Assembly: GCF_024807615.1 (NCBI RefSeq)
Contig: NZ_JANUCJ010000006.1
Coordinates: 60,737 to 124,736 of the forward strand
Length of the DNA: 64,000 nucleotides
Direction: 5' to 3'
From: Tsukamurella ocularis
Lineage (GTDB): Bacteria > Actinomycetota > Actinomycetes > Mycobacteriales > Mycobacteriaceae
A program made the position numbers and the translations under genes. Below are positions 40,490-50,224 of the stretch, piece after piece; within the stretch, counting starts at the first letter, position 1; the number at the start of each line of letters is the position of its first letter. The notes under the pieces are model-generated. The model saw only the letters and a list, made by a program, of their open reading frames with translations. It was not told the DNA's origin and did no database searches.

Positions 40490-41413
40490 ATGACGGACCT
40501 GCACCCCCGCAAGATGGACTTCCACTTCGACGAGGCGCCCGTGCCCTTCCTGTGGAACCCGGACAACCCCGCCTTCTCGTCGATGATGAACGCGGTCAGC
40601 TTCCTCGCCGTGGGCTTCGAGAAGATGATCGTCAAGCTGATCCTGCAGTTGCGCAAGGAGTTCACCGACCCCCAGGTCGCCGCGGAAGCGACGGCGTTCA
40701 TGCAGCAGGAGGGGCACCACTCGACCGCGCACCGTCGGCACGTCCAGGCCCTCATCGCCCAGTACCCCGGCCTGGAGAACACCATGGACGCCGTGATCGG
40801 CGAGTTCGACCTGCTCACCGAGGCGACCTCGACCGACTACCGGCTGGCGTACACCGCAGACCTGGAGGCGACGTTCACCCCCGTCTTCAAGCTCATGCTC
40901 GACAACGAGGAGGCGCTGTTCCGCCCCGGCGACGACCGGGTGGCGTCGATGTTCCTGTGGCACTTCGTGGAGGAAGTCGAGCACCGCAGCTCCGCGCTCA
41001 TCATCTACAACGCGATCGTCGGCAGCGAGGTGTACCGGATGCGGATGGCGCCGTCGATCTTCGCCCACGTGCTCAAGGTGATCCGCATCGCGTGCGCCGG
41101 CTTCAACCAGCATGTGCCGCTGCGGGATCGGCAGGTCGACGCCCTATCGATGTTCGGCCGGTACCGGCTCAAGCAGAAGATGTTGGTCGCGGTGGCGCCG
41201 CACTTGACGAAGGGCGCCATGCCGCGCGCCTTCGACGTGCTCCCGAAAGCCGAACAGGCTGTCGCCATGAAGGGCATCATCCGCAGCCAGATGCCGCTGC
41301 ACGATCCGGCGCACGAGAACCTGCCGGTGCTCGCCGATGAGTGGTTGCGCCGCTACGACAGCGGCGTCGACTGCACGCGCTGGTACGCCTCGGACGCGGC
41401 GATCGGGGCCTGA
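40490..41413 (+). CDS. Metal-dependent hydrolase family protein (PF10118 type)
   Basis: About 307 residues, all helical. Conserved metal-ligand stretches are FMQQEGHHSTAHRRHVQAL and LWHFVEEVEHRSSALIIYNA; together they look like a ferritin-like di-iron or metal site. Members of this family are called predicted metal-dependent hydrolases, but the chemistry is unproven. The ATG at 40490 (MTDLHPRKMDFHFDEAP) is used. It is followed after 3 bp by a membrane-protein gene, so the two are co-transcribed under the divergent TetR protein. Confidence 0.75.
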   Translation: MTDLHPRKMDFHFDEAPVPFLWNPDNPAFSSMMNAVSFLAVGFEKMIVKLILQLRKEFTDPQVAAEATAFMQQEGHHSTAHRRHVQALIAQYPGLENTMDAVIGEFDLLTEATSTDYRLAYTADLEATFTPVFKLMLDNEEALFRPGDDRVASMFLWHFVEEVEHRSSALIIYNAIVGSEVYRMRMAPSIFAHVLKVIRIACAGFNQHVPLRDRQVDALSMFGRYRLKQKMLVAVAPHLTKGAMPRAFDVLPKAEQAVAMKGIIRSQMPLHDPAHENLPVLADEWLRRYDSGVDCTRWYASDAAIGA

Positions 41414-41416
41414 CCG

Positions 41417-42568
41417 ATGGACCTGTGCACGACGACCTTCGACGCGCTCGCGCGCCGGATGGGCTTCACCTGCGACGACACCGGGGGCCTCGTCTCGGTG
41501 CGTAGCCCGCTCCAGTTGGAGAACTGGACGCTGCCGGTGCTGGAGCTGACGATCATCGTCGGCTCAGTCCTCATGCTGATCCACGCCGTCCGACGATGGC
41601 GACGCGCCGGCGATGCGACGAACCTGGCCGTCTGGTTCGGGGCCACCGCCTACCTGTTCGTCATCGAGCCGCCGCTCTACTTCCCCGGAGCCTTCGGCAT
41701 CGACGGCTACGTGGACACGATGTTCGCGCACAACCTCTTCACGGTCGAGTTCCTCTGGGGTCGACTGCCCCTGTACATCGTCGCGATCTATCCGATGATG
41801 GCGACGATGTCCTTCGAGATCGTCCGCATGCTCGGCGTCTTCCGACGGTGCGGGATCGTCCTCGGGGCGTGCACCGTCGGGCTGGTGCACGGCGCCTTCT
41901 ACGAGATCTTCGACCACCTCGGACCGCAGCTGCGCTGGTGGGAGTGGGCGCCGGAGAATCCCATCAACCTGCCGTTCTTCGCCTCCGTCCCGATGGGCTC
42001 GGTGGTGGTCTTCGCGGCGCTGTGGCCGATGTCGCTGGCGCTGTGCGTGCAGTTCATGGTCGGGCGGCACGTCGACGCAGGCACGCGGTTCACCGGCCCG
42101 CAGCTGGTGTGGCGCACCGTCGTCATCGGGCTCGCCGCCTCGGTGGGCACGTTCGTCCTACCCCTGCCCGCCACAATCCTGGGCCTGGCCGGCGATACGG
42201 TGCGCGGCACCGTCTACGCCCTGGAACTGGCCCTCATGGCCGGGGCCGCCCTGTACGCGATCCGACGGTGCGTGGCCCCCGGGCTCGACGCACCGTCGAT
42301 CCCGGCGCACCGCAACCGCCTGGTCCAGGCGTACGCGGTGGCCTACCTGCTGGTCTTCGGCCTGCTGTGGGCGACGGCCCTGCCGGCATTCTTCGGCGCC
42401 GAGGACAGCCTGACGGAGGCCTGCGACCCCGTCGGGAACCTGCCCTTCACTCTGCTCTGTTTCGTGATCGCGATCGGGGTCGTGACTGCCGTCACACGCC
42501 CCGGAGCAGGGGTGAACCGAACGGTTCGTGACGATCCCACAAGACACGGGGGCGAAGTTCTCACCTGA
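41417..42568 (+). CDS. Polytopic membrane protein of unknown function
   Basis: 383 residues with about nine hydrophobic segments ([77 protein letters not shown]). Loops contain [20 protein letters not shown], with conserved-looking His, Glu and Trp residues. No transporter family is recognised. It is coupled to the metal-dependent hydrolase gene upstream and probably part of the same function. Confidence 0.65.
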   Translation: MDLCTTTFDALARRMGFTCDDTGGLVSVRSPLQLENWTLPVLELTIIVGSVLMLIHAVRRWRRAGDATNLAVWFGATAYLFVIEPPLYFPGAFGIDGYVDTMFAHNLFTVEFLWGRLPLYIVAIYPMMATMSFEIVRMLGVFRRCGIVLGACTVGLVHGAFYEIFDHLGPQLRWWEWAPENPINLPFFASVPMGSVVVFAALWPMSLALCVQFMVGRHVDAGTRFTGPQLVWRTVVIGLAASVGTFVLPLPATILGLAGDTVRGTVYALELALMAGAALYAIRRCVAPGLDAPSIPAHRNRLVQAYAVAYLLVFGLLWATALPAFFGAEDSLTEACDPVGNLPFTLLCFVIAIGVVTAVTRPGAGVNRTVRDDPTRHGGEVLT

Positions 42569-42609
42569 GAACAGCCGAATGTGCGTTTCGATCCTGTTTC
42601 ATGGAGGTC

Positions 42610-43917
42610 ATGGCAGACATCCGGAGTTTCAGCACGCTCGGCGGACAGTTCCCCAACGTCGTGGTCACCGCGATCGAGATGACCACCTCGATCGGCACCG
42701 ACACCGAGTCCACGTGGGCGGGCCTCCTGGCCGGTAAGAGCGGCATTCGCGAGCTCAAGGGCGATTTCATCGGCGTCGACATCGCCGACCTCCCGGTCCG
42801 CTTCGGCGGCCAGCTCCTCGAGGACCCCACCTCCGAGGTCCCCGAGCGTCCCGACCGCAAGTACGCGGGCGACATCAGCAAGCAGCACGTCAGCAAGCGC
42901 CGCATGTCCTACGTGGAGCAGGCCGCACACGTCATCACCAAGCGCCTCTGGGACAACGCGGGCCGCCCCGACGTCGATCACAACCGCCTCGCGGCGGTCG
43001 TCGGCACCGGTCTCGGCGGCGGCGAGTCGATGGTCGAGGCCGTCGACGCGCTGCGCGATCACGGCGTCCGCAAGGTCTCGCCGTTCACCGTGCAGATGGC
43101 CATGCCGAACGGCGCCTGCGCCGTCTCGGCCCTGGAGATCGGCGCCCGCGCCGGTGCCATCGCCCCCGTCTCGGCCTGCTCGACCGGCAACGAGGCCATC
43201 GCCCACGCCTGGCGCCAGATCGTCATGGGCGACGCCGACATCGCGGTCTGCGGCGGCATCGAGGGACGGATCGACAGCCCCGTCATCGCCCCGTTCGCCA
43301 TGATGCGTGCCCTCTCGACCCGCAACGACGATCCGCTGCACGCCTCGCGCCCGTTCGACAAGGACCGCGACGGCTTCGTCTTCGGCGAGGCCCAGACGCT
43401 GATGATCATCGAGACCGAGGAGCACGCCCTCGCGCGCGGCGCGAAGCCCATCGCGCGGCTGCTCGGCGCCGGCATCACCTCCGACGGCTACCACATGGTC
43501 TCCCCCGACGTGGAGGGCGGCGGCGCCGCTCGTGCCATGAAGCGCGCCATGGAGACCGCCGGCCTCAAGCGCGAGGACATCGACTACATCAACGCGCACG
43601 CCACCGCGACCCCGATCGGCGACACCGCCGAGGCCAAGGCCATCAACGCCGTCGTCGGCACCGACGCGGCGATCTACGCCCCGAAGGGCGCGCTGGGCCA
43701 CTCCATCGGCGCCGTCGGCGCCCTCGAGGCGGCCCTGACGGTGCTGTCGCTGCGCGACGGGATCATCCCGCCGACCCTCAACCTGGACAACCAGGACCCC
43801 GAGATCGAGCTCGACGTGGTGCACGGCGAGGCGCGCAAGGGCGACTACAAGTACGCGCTGAACAACTCGTTCGGTTTCGGCGGCCACGACGTGGCACTCG
43901 CCTTCGGCAAGTACTGA
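42610..43917 (+). CDS. kasA: KasA/KasB-type beta-ketoacyl-ACP synthase
   Basis: About 435 residues (an ATG 9 bp upstream at 42601 is also possible). The catalytic Cys is in [20 protein letters not shown]; the His residues are in [11 protein letters not shown] and [19 protein letters not shown]. The overall match is to mycobacterial KasA, the FAS-II elongating synthase for meromycolate. The usual HGT motif reads HAT here. In Mycobacterium kasA lies in fabD-acpM-kasA-kasB; here none of those neighbours is present, so it may be a second copy or a relocated gene. Confidence 0.88.
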   Translation: MADIRSFSTLGGQFPNVVVTAIEMTTSIGTDTESTWAGLLAGKSGIRELKGDFIGVDIADLPVRFGGQLLEDPTSEVPERPDRKYAGDISKQHVSKRRMSYVEQAAHVITKRLWDNAGRPDVDHNRLAAVVGTGLGGGESMVEAVDALRDHGVRKVSPFTVQMAMPNGACAVSALEIGARAGAIAPVSACSTGNEAIAHAWRQIVMGDADIAVCGGIEGRIDSPVIAPFAMMRALSTRNDDPLHASRPFDKDRDGFVFGEAQTLMIIETEEHALARGAKPIARLLGAGITSDGYHMVSPDVEGGGAARAMKRAMETAGLKREDIDYINAHATATPIGDTAEAKAINAVVGTDAAIYAPKGALGHSIGAVGALEAALTVLSLRDGIIPPTLNLDNQDPEIELDVVHGEARKGDYKYALNNSFGFGGHDVALAFGKY

Positions 43918-43931
43918 TCTTCTTCATCAGG

Positions 43932-43964
43932 ACCGGCGGTCGGGATTCGTTCCCGACCGCCGGT
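43932..43964 (+). terminator. Terminator after the kas gene
   Basis: ACCGGCGGTCGGG / CCCGACCGCCGGT, a perfect 13-bp stem with a 7-nt loop, 15 bp after the stop and followed by TCTGTCGTTT. Confidence 0.85.
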
Positions 43965-44023
43965 TCTGTCGTTTCCGACGGTGCGCGGTGGGGGCCAGCT
44001 GCGGACGAATCCGCGCCGATGTT

Positions 44024-44057
44024 CGACATCGAGTTTTGCTAAATCGAAAACTTGTCG
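44024..44057. promoter_or_regulatory. AT-rich inverted repeat before the HNH gene
   Basis: CGACA and TGTCG outer arms and AGTTTT / AAAACT inner arms, offset by a 3-nt bulge, 24 bp upstream of the HNH-gene ATG. It could be an operator or an mRNA hairpin; the AT-rich arms stand out in this high-GC region. Confidence 0.35.
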
Positions 44058-44080
44058 GTGGAGCGCAGTACGCTCAAGAC

Positions 44081-45312
44081 ATGAACACAGACACTCAACT
44101 ACCTGAAGATAAGCCTCCCGATCACAGGTCGGGAGACTCCGTCGTCAATCGATTGCGTTCGATGGAAATGACTCGCCGCCGCGTCACTTTCGAACAATAC
44201 AACCTCGCGGCTGATCTCCTCGCGACGCGAGTCGCCGAGCGGATCGCCGCCGGTCTGCCCCAGGACCGATGGGAGATCGGGGTCGCGGGCGAGCTCGGGC
44301 TCGCGCTGCGCATGTCGGTCAAGCGCGCCGCGGGTTTCCTCTCTTGCGCCCGCGAACTCCGAAGGAACCTGCCGCACACGCTCGCTCGGCTGGGCGACGG
44401 TGACATCTCACCGGAAGCGGTGCCGAAGATCGTGCACGGCGTCGCACACCTCGACGAGGACGATCGGCGGCGCGCTGATGAGCTCCTCTGCGCGAACCCG
44501 CGACCCTCGACGGCGTAGGACTCGGATACCTACCCGACAAGGTTCAGCAGGTCGCCTACGAGTTGGATCGGCAGGGCACCATCGCCCACCTCGCCAGCGA
44601 GGACAAGGACCGCGGCGTGACCATCCGCCCTGTCCCCAACGTCATGACGCGGCTCAGCATCCTGATGCCGATGGCGCACGGAGTCGGCGCGTACGCGGCG
44701 ATCCGCGCCGCCGCCGCAGCGATCAAAGGCGTTGCCGGCGAGGTTCGCACTCTCGCACAGATCATGGCCGACCTCGCCTACGAGCGCCTGACGGGACGCG
44801 CGGTCGTCGACGGCCAGGACGTGACCGTCAACCTGACGATGCCTGCGAGCGTCCTCCTCTCCGACGAACCCGGGGCCGCCCACGTCCGCGACGGCGGGTC
44901 ACTCCCTGCGGAGATCGCTCGGAAAATCGTGGGTCGAGCGACCGCGAATGGCACTGCCTGGATCCGTCGGCTGTACGTCCGGCCGGATAGTGGTGCCATG
45001 GTCGCCCTCGACTCCCGGTCGCGGAAGTTTCCGGAGGGCCTCGCCGATCTCATCGCCGCCCGCGACCAGTACTGCCGCACGCCGTACTGCGACGCACCGA
45101 TCGCCCACATCGACCACGTCCACCGCCACGCCTCCGGCGGCGCCACCGAATACGAGAACGGTCAGGGCCTCTGCGCGGCTTGCAATTACGCAAAGGAGGG
45201 AGTCGGGTGGCGGGCCCGCGCGGTCGACGGTCCGTCGGGCAGGCACACCCTCGAGACGCGGACGCCGTCCGGCCACACGTACCGGTCCGTCGCACCGAGA
45301 CACGCCGCATAG
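44081..45312 (+). pseudogene. DUF222 / HNH endonuclease family gene with a -1 frameshift
   Basis: The N-terminal DUF222 part (ATG 44081, MNTDTQLPEDKPPDH) runs to ADELLCANP, then the frame changes near 44497. In the new frame coding continues as ATLDGVGLGYLPDKVQQVAY through the HNH motif (YCDAPIAHIDHVHRHASGG; GLCAACNYAKEGVGWRARA). Adding one C to the CCC after AA (44497-44499) restores a 410-residue protein of the 13E12-repeat type. These are putative endonucleases, multicopy in Mycobacteriales. Either a real mutation or a homopolymer error. Confidence 0.85.
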
Positions 45313-45369
45313 CTCATTGGGCGCGTTCTCACCGAGCCGCATCCCACAATCTCGCCTACCGTTGAAGTT

Positions 45370-47268
45370 ATGGCCGGAAACAAACGGAAGCCCACAGCAC
45401 CGTCGACCGAACAGGCCAAGGATGCGCCTGCGCCTTCGACGGAGGCCCTGCGCAGGTTCGTGCGCGTCCGCGCCTCCGACTTCCTCGCGGATCCGAACGT
45501 GACGTCAGTCGGGATCGGTCACAAGGTCGTCGACGGCAAGCCCTCTGACACTGTCGCGGTCCAGTTCACCGTGCGCCGGAAGGTCGCACCCGAGGCCCTG
45601 GAGAGCCTGGGCACCGTGTTGCTGCCCGAGTCGGTCGAGGTCGACGGCGTCACAGTGCCGACGGATGTGCTCGAGCGCAGTTACGAACTCTCGTACCGGG
45701 TCGTCGCCGAACCCGAAGCGGCACCGGCCGAGGCCAAGGCCCGGTTGGACCCGATCCGCCCGGGCATCAGCGTCGGCAACGTCAAGGTCTCCGCCGGCAC
45801 CATCGGCGCGATCGTCTACGACCGCACCGACGGCACCCCACTGATCCTGTCGAACTGGCACGTCCTCAACGGCCCCGACGGGACGATCGGCGACACCGTC
45901 GTCCAGCCGGGCGCCTACGACGACGACCGGGTGGACGACAACCGCCTCGGGGTGCTGCACCGCTCGCACCTGGGCGTCGCCGGCGACTGCGCCGTCGCCA
46001 CCATCGAGGATCGCGGCTTCGCCCCCGAACCGCTCGGACTGACCGTCGCGCCGACCGAGCTCGGCGAACCTGAACTCGGCGACAAGGTGATCAAGAGCGG
46101 CCGCACCACCGGCGTGACCCACGGCCTCGTGCGCCGCATCGACGTCGTCGTCAAGATCAGCTACGGCGGCAACGTCGGGGAGCAACAGATCGGCGGCTTC
46201 GAGATCGGGCCGGACCCCAGAAACCCCGCCCCCGACAATGAGATCAGCATGGGTGGAGACTCCGGAGCCGTGTGGCTGTTCAAAGCCGCCAACGGCCGCC
46301 CCACAGGAGTGTTCGCCGGCCTGCACTTCGGCGGTGAGGCCACGGGCAGCCCGGACGAGCACGCGCTCGCCTGCCTCGGGAAGTCGGTGTTCACCAAGCT
46401 CGGCATCACCCTCACACCACCGGCCGGCGCCCCCTCCGCGCAGGCCGCCCCGGCTGCGCGGATCGGCGCCGGGTACGACCCCGACTTCCTCAGCATCACG
46501 GTGCCGATGCCCGCGGTGGATGCGAGCCTGGCCGACGACGCCGTCGAGGTCGAGGGCAGCCCGATCATCGACTACACGCACTTCTCGCTGACGCAGAGCC
46601 GATCGCGGCGTCTCGCCCGCTGGGTCGCCTGGAACATCGACGGCACCACTCTCACGAGCATCGACCGCGCCGGATCGAAGTTCGTCCTCGATCCCCGCCT
46701 CCCCGCGGACACCCAGGTCGGGAACGAGTTGTACGCCGGCAACCGGATAGACCGCGGGCACGTCGCCCGTCGGGCAGACCTCTCCTGGGGCAGCCCGTCC
46801 GAGGCTGAGCAGGCCAACACCGACTCGTTCTATTACACCAACATGTCCCCGCAGGTCGAAGACTTCAACCAGAGTGCCCGCCAAGGTATCTGGGGTCTGA
46901 TCGAGAACGCCGTCCTCACCGACGCCGAAGCGGAGAACCTCAAGGTCAGCGTCTTCGGCGGACCCGTCTTCGGCGACGACGACCGCACCTACCGCGGCGT
47001 CGCACTCCCCCGCGAATTCTTCAAGGTCGTCGCATTCGTCGGCGACGGCAAGCTCATCGCCCGAGGGTTCCTGCTCACCCAGAACCTCGACCGGCTCGAG
47101 GCACTCGACCTCGACGAATTCCGCGCCTACCAGGTGAGCCTGCCGACGATCGAGGAACGGACCAAGCTGCGCTTCCCAGACCAGCTGCACACCGGTGACA
47201 CCTACGCGGTACCGGAGAGCCTGTCCGACCACCGACCGCTGGCGAGCGTCGGCGACATCGCCTGGTAG
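45370..47268 (+). CDS. Trypsin-like serine protease fused to a DNA/RNA non-specific endonuclease
   Basis: 632 residues, no signal peptide. Residues about 130-345 are a trypsin-like protease with His164 (LILSNWHVLNGPDG), Asp206 (GVAGDCAVATIED) and Ser298 (EISMGGDSGAVWLF). Residues about 400-632 are a NUC-type nuclease with the DRGH motif at 461-464 (GNRIDRGHVARRADLSWG), SFYYTNMSPQVEDFNQSARQ and a C-terminal VPESLSDHRP stretch. The first 125 residues contain VTSVGIGHKVVDGKPSD, typical of cytosolic trypsin-like proteins of this kind. All catalytic residues are intact. The role is unknown; a toxin or defence effector is one possibility. Confidence 0.85.
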   Translation: MAGNKRKPTAPSTEQAKDAPAPSTEALRRFVRVRASDFLADPNVTSVGIGHKVVDGKPSDTVAVQFTVRRKVAPEALESLGTVLLPESVEVDGVTVPTDVLERSYELSYRVVAEPEAAPAEAKARLDPIRPGISVGNVKVSAGTIGAIVYDRTDGTPLILSNWHVLNGPDGTIGDTVVQPGAYDDDRVDDNRLGVLHRSHLGVAGDCAVATIEDRGFAPEPLGLTVAPTELGEPELGDKVIKSGRTTGVTHGLVRRIDVVVKISYGGNVGEQQIGGFEIGPDPRNPAPDNEISMGGDSGAVWLFKAANGRPTGVFAGLHFGGEATGSPDEHALACLGKSVFTKLGITLTPPAGAPSAQAAPAARIGAGYDPDFLSITVPMPAVDASLADDAVEVEGSPIIDYTHFSLTQSRSRRLARWVAWNIDGTTLTSIDRAGSKFVLDPRLPADTQVGNELYAGNRIDRGHVARRADLSWGSPSEAEQANTDSFYYTNMSPQVEDFNQSARQGIWGLIENAVLTDAEAENLKVSVFGGPVFGDDDRTYRGVALPREFFKVVAFVGDGKLIARGFLLTQNLDRLEALDLDEFRAYQVSLPTIEERTKLRFPDQLHTGDTYAVPESLSDHRPLASVGDIAW

Positions 47269-47684
47269 TCAGACCGGCAGCGCGATCGTCGGAAGCGGTA
47301 GAGCCACGATGCGGTCGGCGTCCTCCCGCTCGAGACCGAGCTGAAGCAGGACGTGCCGGACGTAGTCGTCGGAGGCCCGGGCGTCGTCGCGATCCGGGTC
47401 AGCGTCGAGGAGCTGGATCAACCCGAGAAGCGCTCCGCCCGACATCATCAGCGCCATCTCGACGTCCGGGACGGTGAGCCGTCCGGTGCTGCCTCCCGGC
47501 GGAGGTCCTCAAGCACACGGGGACGTAGACCGGGGTCTGTGAGCAGCACCGAATATCCCCTGGCGCAAGATCACCCGGACGAGTTCCGGCAAGTGACGCA
47601 GCAGTCGGCCCACCATGCGGAAGCTCACTGCGCAAACAGGTCGTCCGCGGCATCGATGATCTCGCAGAGGTGTTCACTGTGGAT
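47269..47684 (-). pseudogene. Remnant of a TetR family regulator gene
   Basis: Three frames carry pieces of one TetR protein in order: the helix start HLCEIIDAADDLFAQ (stop at 47625-47627), a middle part (MVGRLLRHLPELVRVILRQG, then VLLTDPGLRPRVLEDLRRE), and the C-terminal LTVPDVEMALMMSGGALLGL through LLQLGLEREDADRIVALPLP. The DNA-binding region after DLFAQ is deleted and at least two frameshifts separate the rest. It is dead, not a sequencing artefact alone. It ends directly at the protease-nuclease gene stop. Confidence 0.8.
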
Positions 47685-47874
47685 GTGTATCGCTACGCGG
47701 GTCGCGCACGAACCTCGCGGATGCCAGGACGAACCCTGTCGGAGGACGTGTCCTGATGGCTGAGCGTAAGGGGTTCGTGTGCGATATCTCGCCGATCTGA
47801 TCGCCACCTCCAGGTGAGTCGGGATCGCCCATGAGGGGGATCTTTGGTGTACCTCGCGGGGGGATGCTCCCGGT

Positions 47875-49029
47875 ATGAGAATTCTGCTTGCTCGACTCCG
47901 CGCGTTTTTGGTGGTCTGTGTCCTGCTGGCCTGCGGCTGTGGGACGCCACTGCCCTCTACCCCTGAGGGCGACAGTTCCCGGCCGGCTATCGCTACAGAG
48001 TTACAGCGGGCTCTCGACCGAGCGATCACCTCTGGCGGTTCAATCGGAGGTTCAGCGACCATCCGCAGCGGTAACAACGTCGATGAATACGTCTCAGGGA
48101 GGGGCGCTCTCGAACCAGAAGCCCCGTTTCCCAAACGGGCAAGGTTTCGCATCGGCTCTATCACCAAGATATTTGTCGCTGCGGTGGTCCTGCAACTCGT
48201 AGATGAGGGGAAGGTTCAACTCGACGCGCCCCTACGTCGATACCTCCCTCAGCTTCCCGGAAACAGCACGGTCGATCCGTCGCGGATAACGGTTCGGGAG
48301 GCTCTGCATCACCAGTCCGGGTTTCCGGAGTATCTCAACGAGCCGGAGTTGCTTCAGGCGATGCAGCCCGGACCGCCGGCCTTCAGCCCGGATCAGCTGA
48401 TCCAATTGGCTCTTCGTCATCCGGCACAGTTCTCCCCTGGCACTCAGACTGCCTACGTGAACACCAACTACATCGTGGCAGGGATGATTGTAGAAGCGGT
48501 CACTCGTCGGAGCTTCTCCAACGAGGTTCACGATCGCATCGCCGCACCTCTCGGACTGAGGGATACGACTTTCCCGCCGCCGCAGGAGTCGGATATTGCG
48601 GGAGTGCACGGCCGCGGTTATGAGCTGGTCGACGGGCGGTCCAAGGTCATCGACGACGTGGAGCCTTCAGCAACCTGGACAGCCGGCGCGATGATCTCGA
48701 CCGGGGCGGACTTGACGACCTTCATCGCTGCACTGGCACGAGGCCGAGTGATACCCCTGAGGTTGATGCTCGAGCAGAACTCCATGACAAGCTCGCACGA
48801 GCTCCCCGTCCCCGGTACCCGTTACGGCTTGGGATTGATGGAATTTCACCTGCGGTGCGGCATCACCGTGCGCGGTCACGTCGGAGATATCCCGGGATTT
48901 CATAGCGTGGCGGCGGCAACCCTCAACGGGCAGCACTCCGCCTCGATCGTCCTCACGCAGGAACCCACCGGTGCTGGAACGGCGACGTGGCCAATCCAGA
49001 TGCTGGAAGCGGCGCTCTGTGCGGGGTGA
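47875..49029 (+). CDS. Serine hydrolase lipoprotein, class C beta-lactamase / DD-peptidase fold
   Basis: 384 residues. A signal peptide with lipobox LLACGC anchors it outside the membrane. The SxxK motif is RFRIGSITKIFVAAVVLQ, the YxN motif is TAYVNTNYIVAGMIVEAV, and a C-terminal HxG-like GHVGDIPGFHS takes the KTG place. Family members include DD-carboxypeptidases, esterases and beta-lactamase-like proteins; the substrate is unclear. GGGGGGA precedes the ATG. Codon use is less GC-biased than in the flanking housekeeping genes, suggesting transfer. Confidence 0.82.
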   Translation: MRILLARLRAFLVVCVLLACGCGTPLPSTPEGDSSRPAIATELQRALDRAITSGGSIGGSATIRSGNNVDEYVSGRGALEPEAPFPKRARFRIGSITKIFVAAVVLQLVDEGKVQLDAPLRRYLPQLPGNSTVDPSRITVREALHHQSGFPEYLNEPELLQAMQPGPPAFSPDQLIQLALRHPAQFSPGTQTAYVNTNYIVAGMIVEAVTRRSFSNEVHDRIAAPLGLRDTTFPPPQESDIAGVHGRGYELVDGRSKVIDDVEPSATWTAGAMISTGADLTTFIAALARGRVIPLRLMLEQNSMTSSHELPVPGTRYGLGLMEFHLRCGITVRGHVGDIPGFHSVAAATLNGQHSASIVLTQEPTGAGTATWPIQMLEAALCAG

Positions 49030-49114
49030 TCCTTCGAGGTAACGCACAACACCCTCGTCGGAGGCGGCCCACCTGCCGATGGGAGAGAGCTCGCGAGTGG
49101 GATACTCGAGCACT

Positions 49115-49726
49115 ATGCAAGAACGTGCGGTGGAAACGCGGTCCGTGGTCCTTCAGGCGGCGGCTGTGATCTTTGAGCGACGAGGGTACGCCGCAGCGAC
49201 GATCGCGGAGATCCTGCAAGAGGCCGGAGTCACCAAGGGTGCCGCGTACTTTCATTTCGGCTCGAAAGAGGCACTCGCGCGCGCGGTCGTGGCTGAGCAG
49301 TTCGTCTGGCGACGTTGCCAAACTCTCGACGACGAGGATCCGCTGCAGCACCTCGTGGACTTGAGTTACCTGTTCGCGCAGGCACTGCAATCCGACGTTC
49401 AGGTCCAGGCCAGCATTCGACTTACCCTGGAAAGGAACACCTTCGAACGTCAACCGGGGGAGGCTAACCCGTATGAGCTGTGGCTCAATGACGCGCACAC
49501 TCACTTCGATGCAGCCGCGGCACGGGGAGAGCTCGCCGTACCAGTCGAGGCGGCGGCCAACCTACTCGTAGCGTGCGTGACGGGCGGGCAGTTGATCAGC
49601 GAAGCCGTGTCCGCGCGAGAAGACCTGACCGATCGTACCCATGCCATGTGGCAGTTACTTGCGCCAACGCTCGCTTCTGCAGATCGTGCAGCAGCGTTGG
49701 ACCTGCGGCCTCTTCGTGATCGTTGA
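49115..49726 (+). CDS. TetR regulator resembling gamma-butyrolactone receptors (ScbR-like)
   Basis: About 203 residues from the ATG at 49115. The N-terminus (MQERAVETRSVVLQAAAVIF and ATIAEILQEAGVTKGAAYFHFGSKE in sequence) is typical of ScbR/ArpA-type receptors, which in Streptomyces bind gamma-butyrolactone signals. The C-terminal part has the long helical ligand domain (LVDLSYLFAQALQSDVQVQA). No AfsA-like synthase is in the window, so the ligand could be foreign or absent. It lies downstream of the serine-hydrolase gene on the same strand. Confidence 0.7.
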   Translation: MQERAVETRSVVLQAAAVIFERRGYAAATIAEILQEAGVTKGAAYFHFGSKEALARAVVAEQFVWRRCQTLDDEDPLQHLVDLSYLFAQALQSDVQVQASIRLTLERNTFERQPGEANPYELWLNDAHTHFDAAAARGELAVPVEAAANLLVACVTGGQLISEAVSAREDLTDRTHAMWQLLAPTLASADRAAALDLRPLRDR

Positions 49727-49886
49727 CGCTGGTCACGACCTATAAAGAGTGATCCGACGCGAGGAACGCTGACCGCCAAGCTCACATCAAGCGGGACTTA
49801 GCGGTTGTCTACAAACCGCATGCGCCGTATGTTTCTGTAGCGGGCGCCGCCCGGCACCGTTCGATCAGTCAGCAAAGGGGACCGCT

Positions 49887-49988
49887 ATGGACATCATCGG
49901 AGTAATCGTCGGCGCCGGCATCGCTTTCGTCGCCGATGTCGTGATCGTCATCGCCCACTGGATCTCGACCGGCTTCGCCCCCCTCTGA
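49887..49988 (+). CDS. Small hydrophobic membrane peptide, 33 residues
   Basis: ATG at 49887, with AAAGGGG 7 bp upstream, and TGA at 49986-49988. The product MDIIGVIVGAGIAFVADVVI plus VIAHWISTGFAPL is one hydrophobic helix with an Asp in its middle. It stands alone in a gene-poor stretch. It could be a small membrane regulator, a toxin-like peptide or a small pore-forming peptide; none can be chosen from sequence. Too short for most gene finders. Confidence 0.5.
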   Translation: MDIIGVIVGAGIAFVADVVIVIAHWISTGFAPL

Positions 49989-50224
49989 ACCTGGCCTCGC
50001 GGCGGCGCACGGCTCCTGGCGACTTGCGTGTTGCACTCGGTCGCCCGATGGGCACCTGCGCGGGGGGGCGTAACGACTGCCGGGAATCACCCGACATCCC
50101 ATTTGCCGACGGCAACTAACAGGCATTCGGATCGGGTGTCGTGCGCATCACCGTCCACTGACCTCAACAGGCACCTGCCCACTCTGAACACCTATGTGAA
50201 CTCAGGAAGCTAGAAGGAGCAGAC

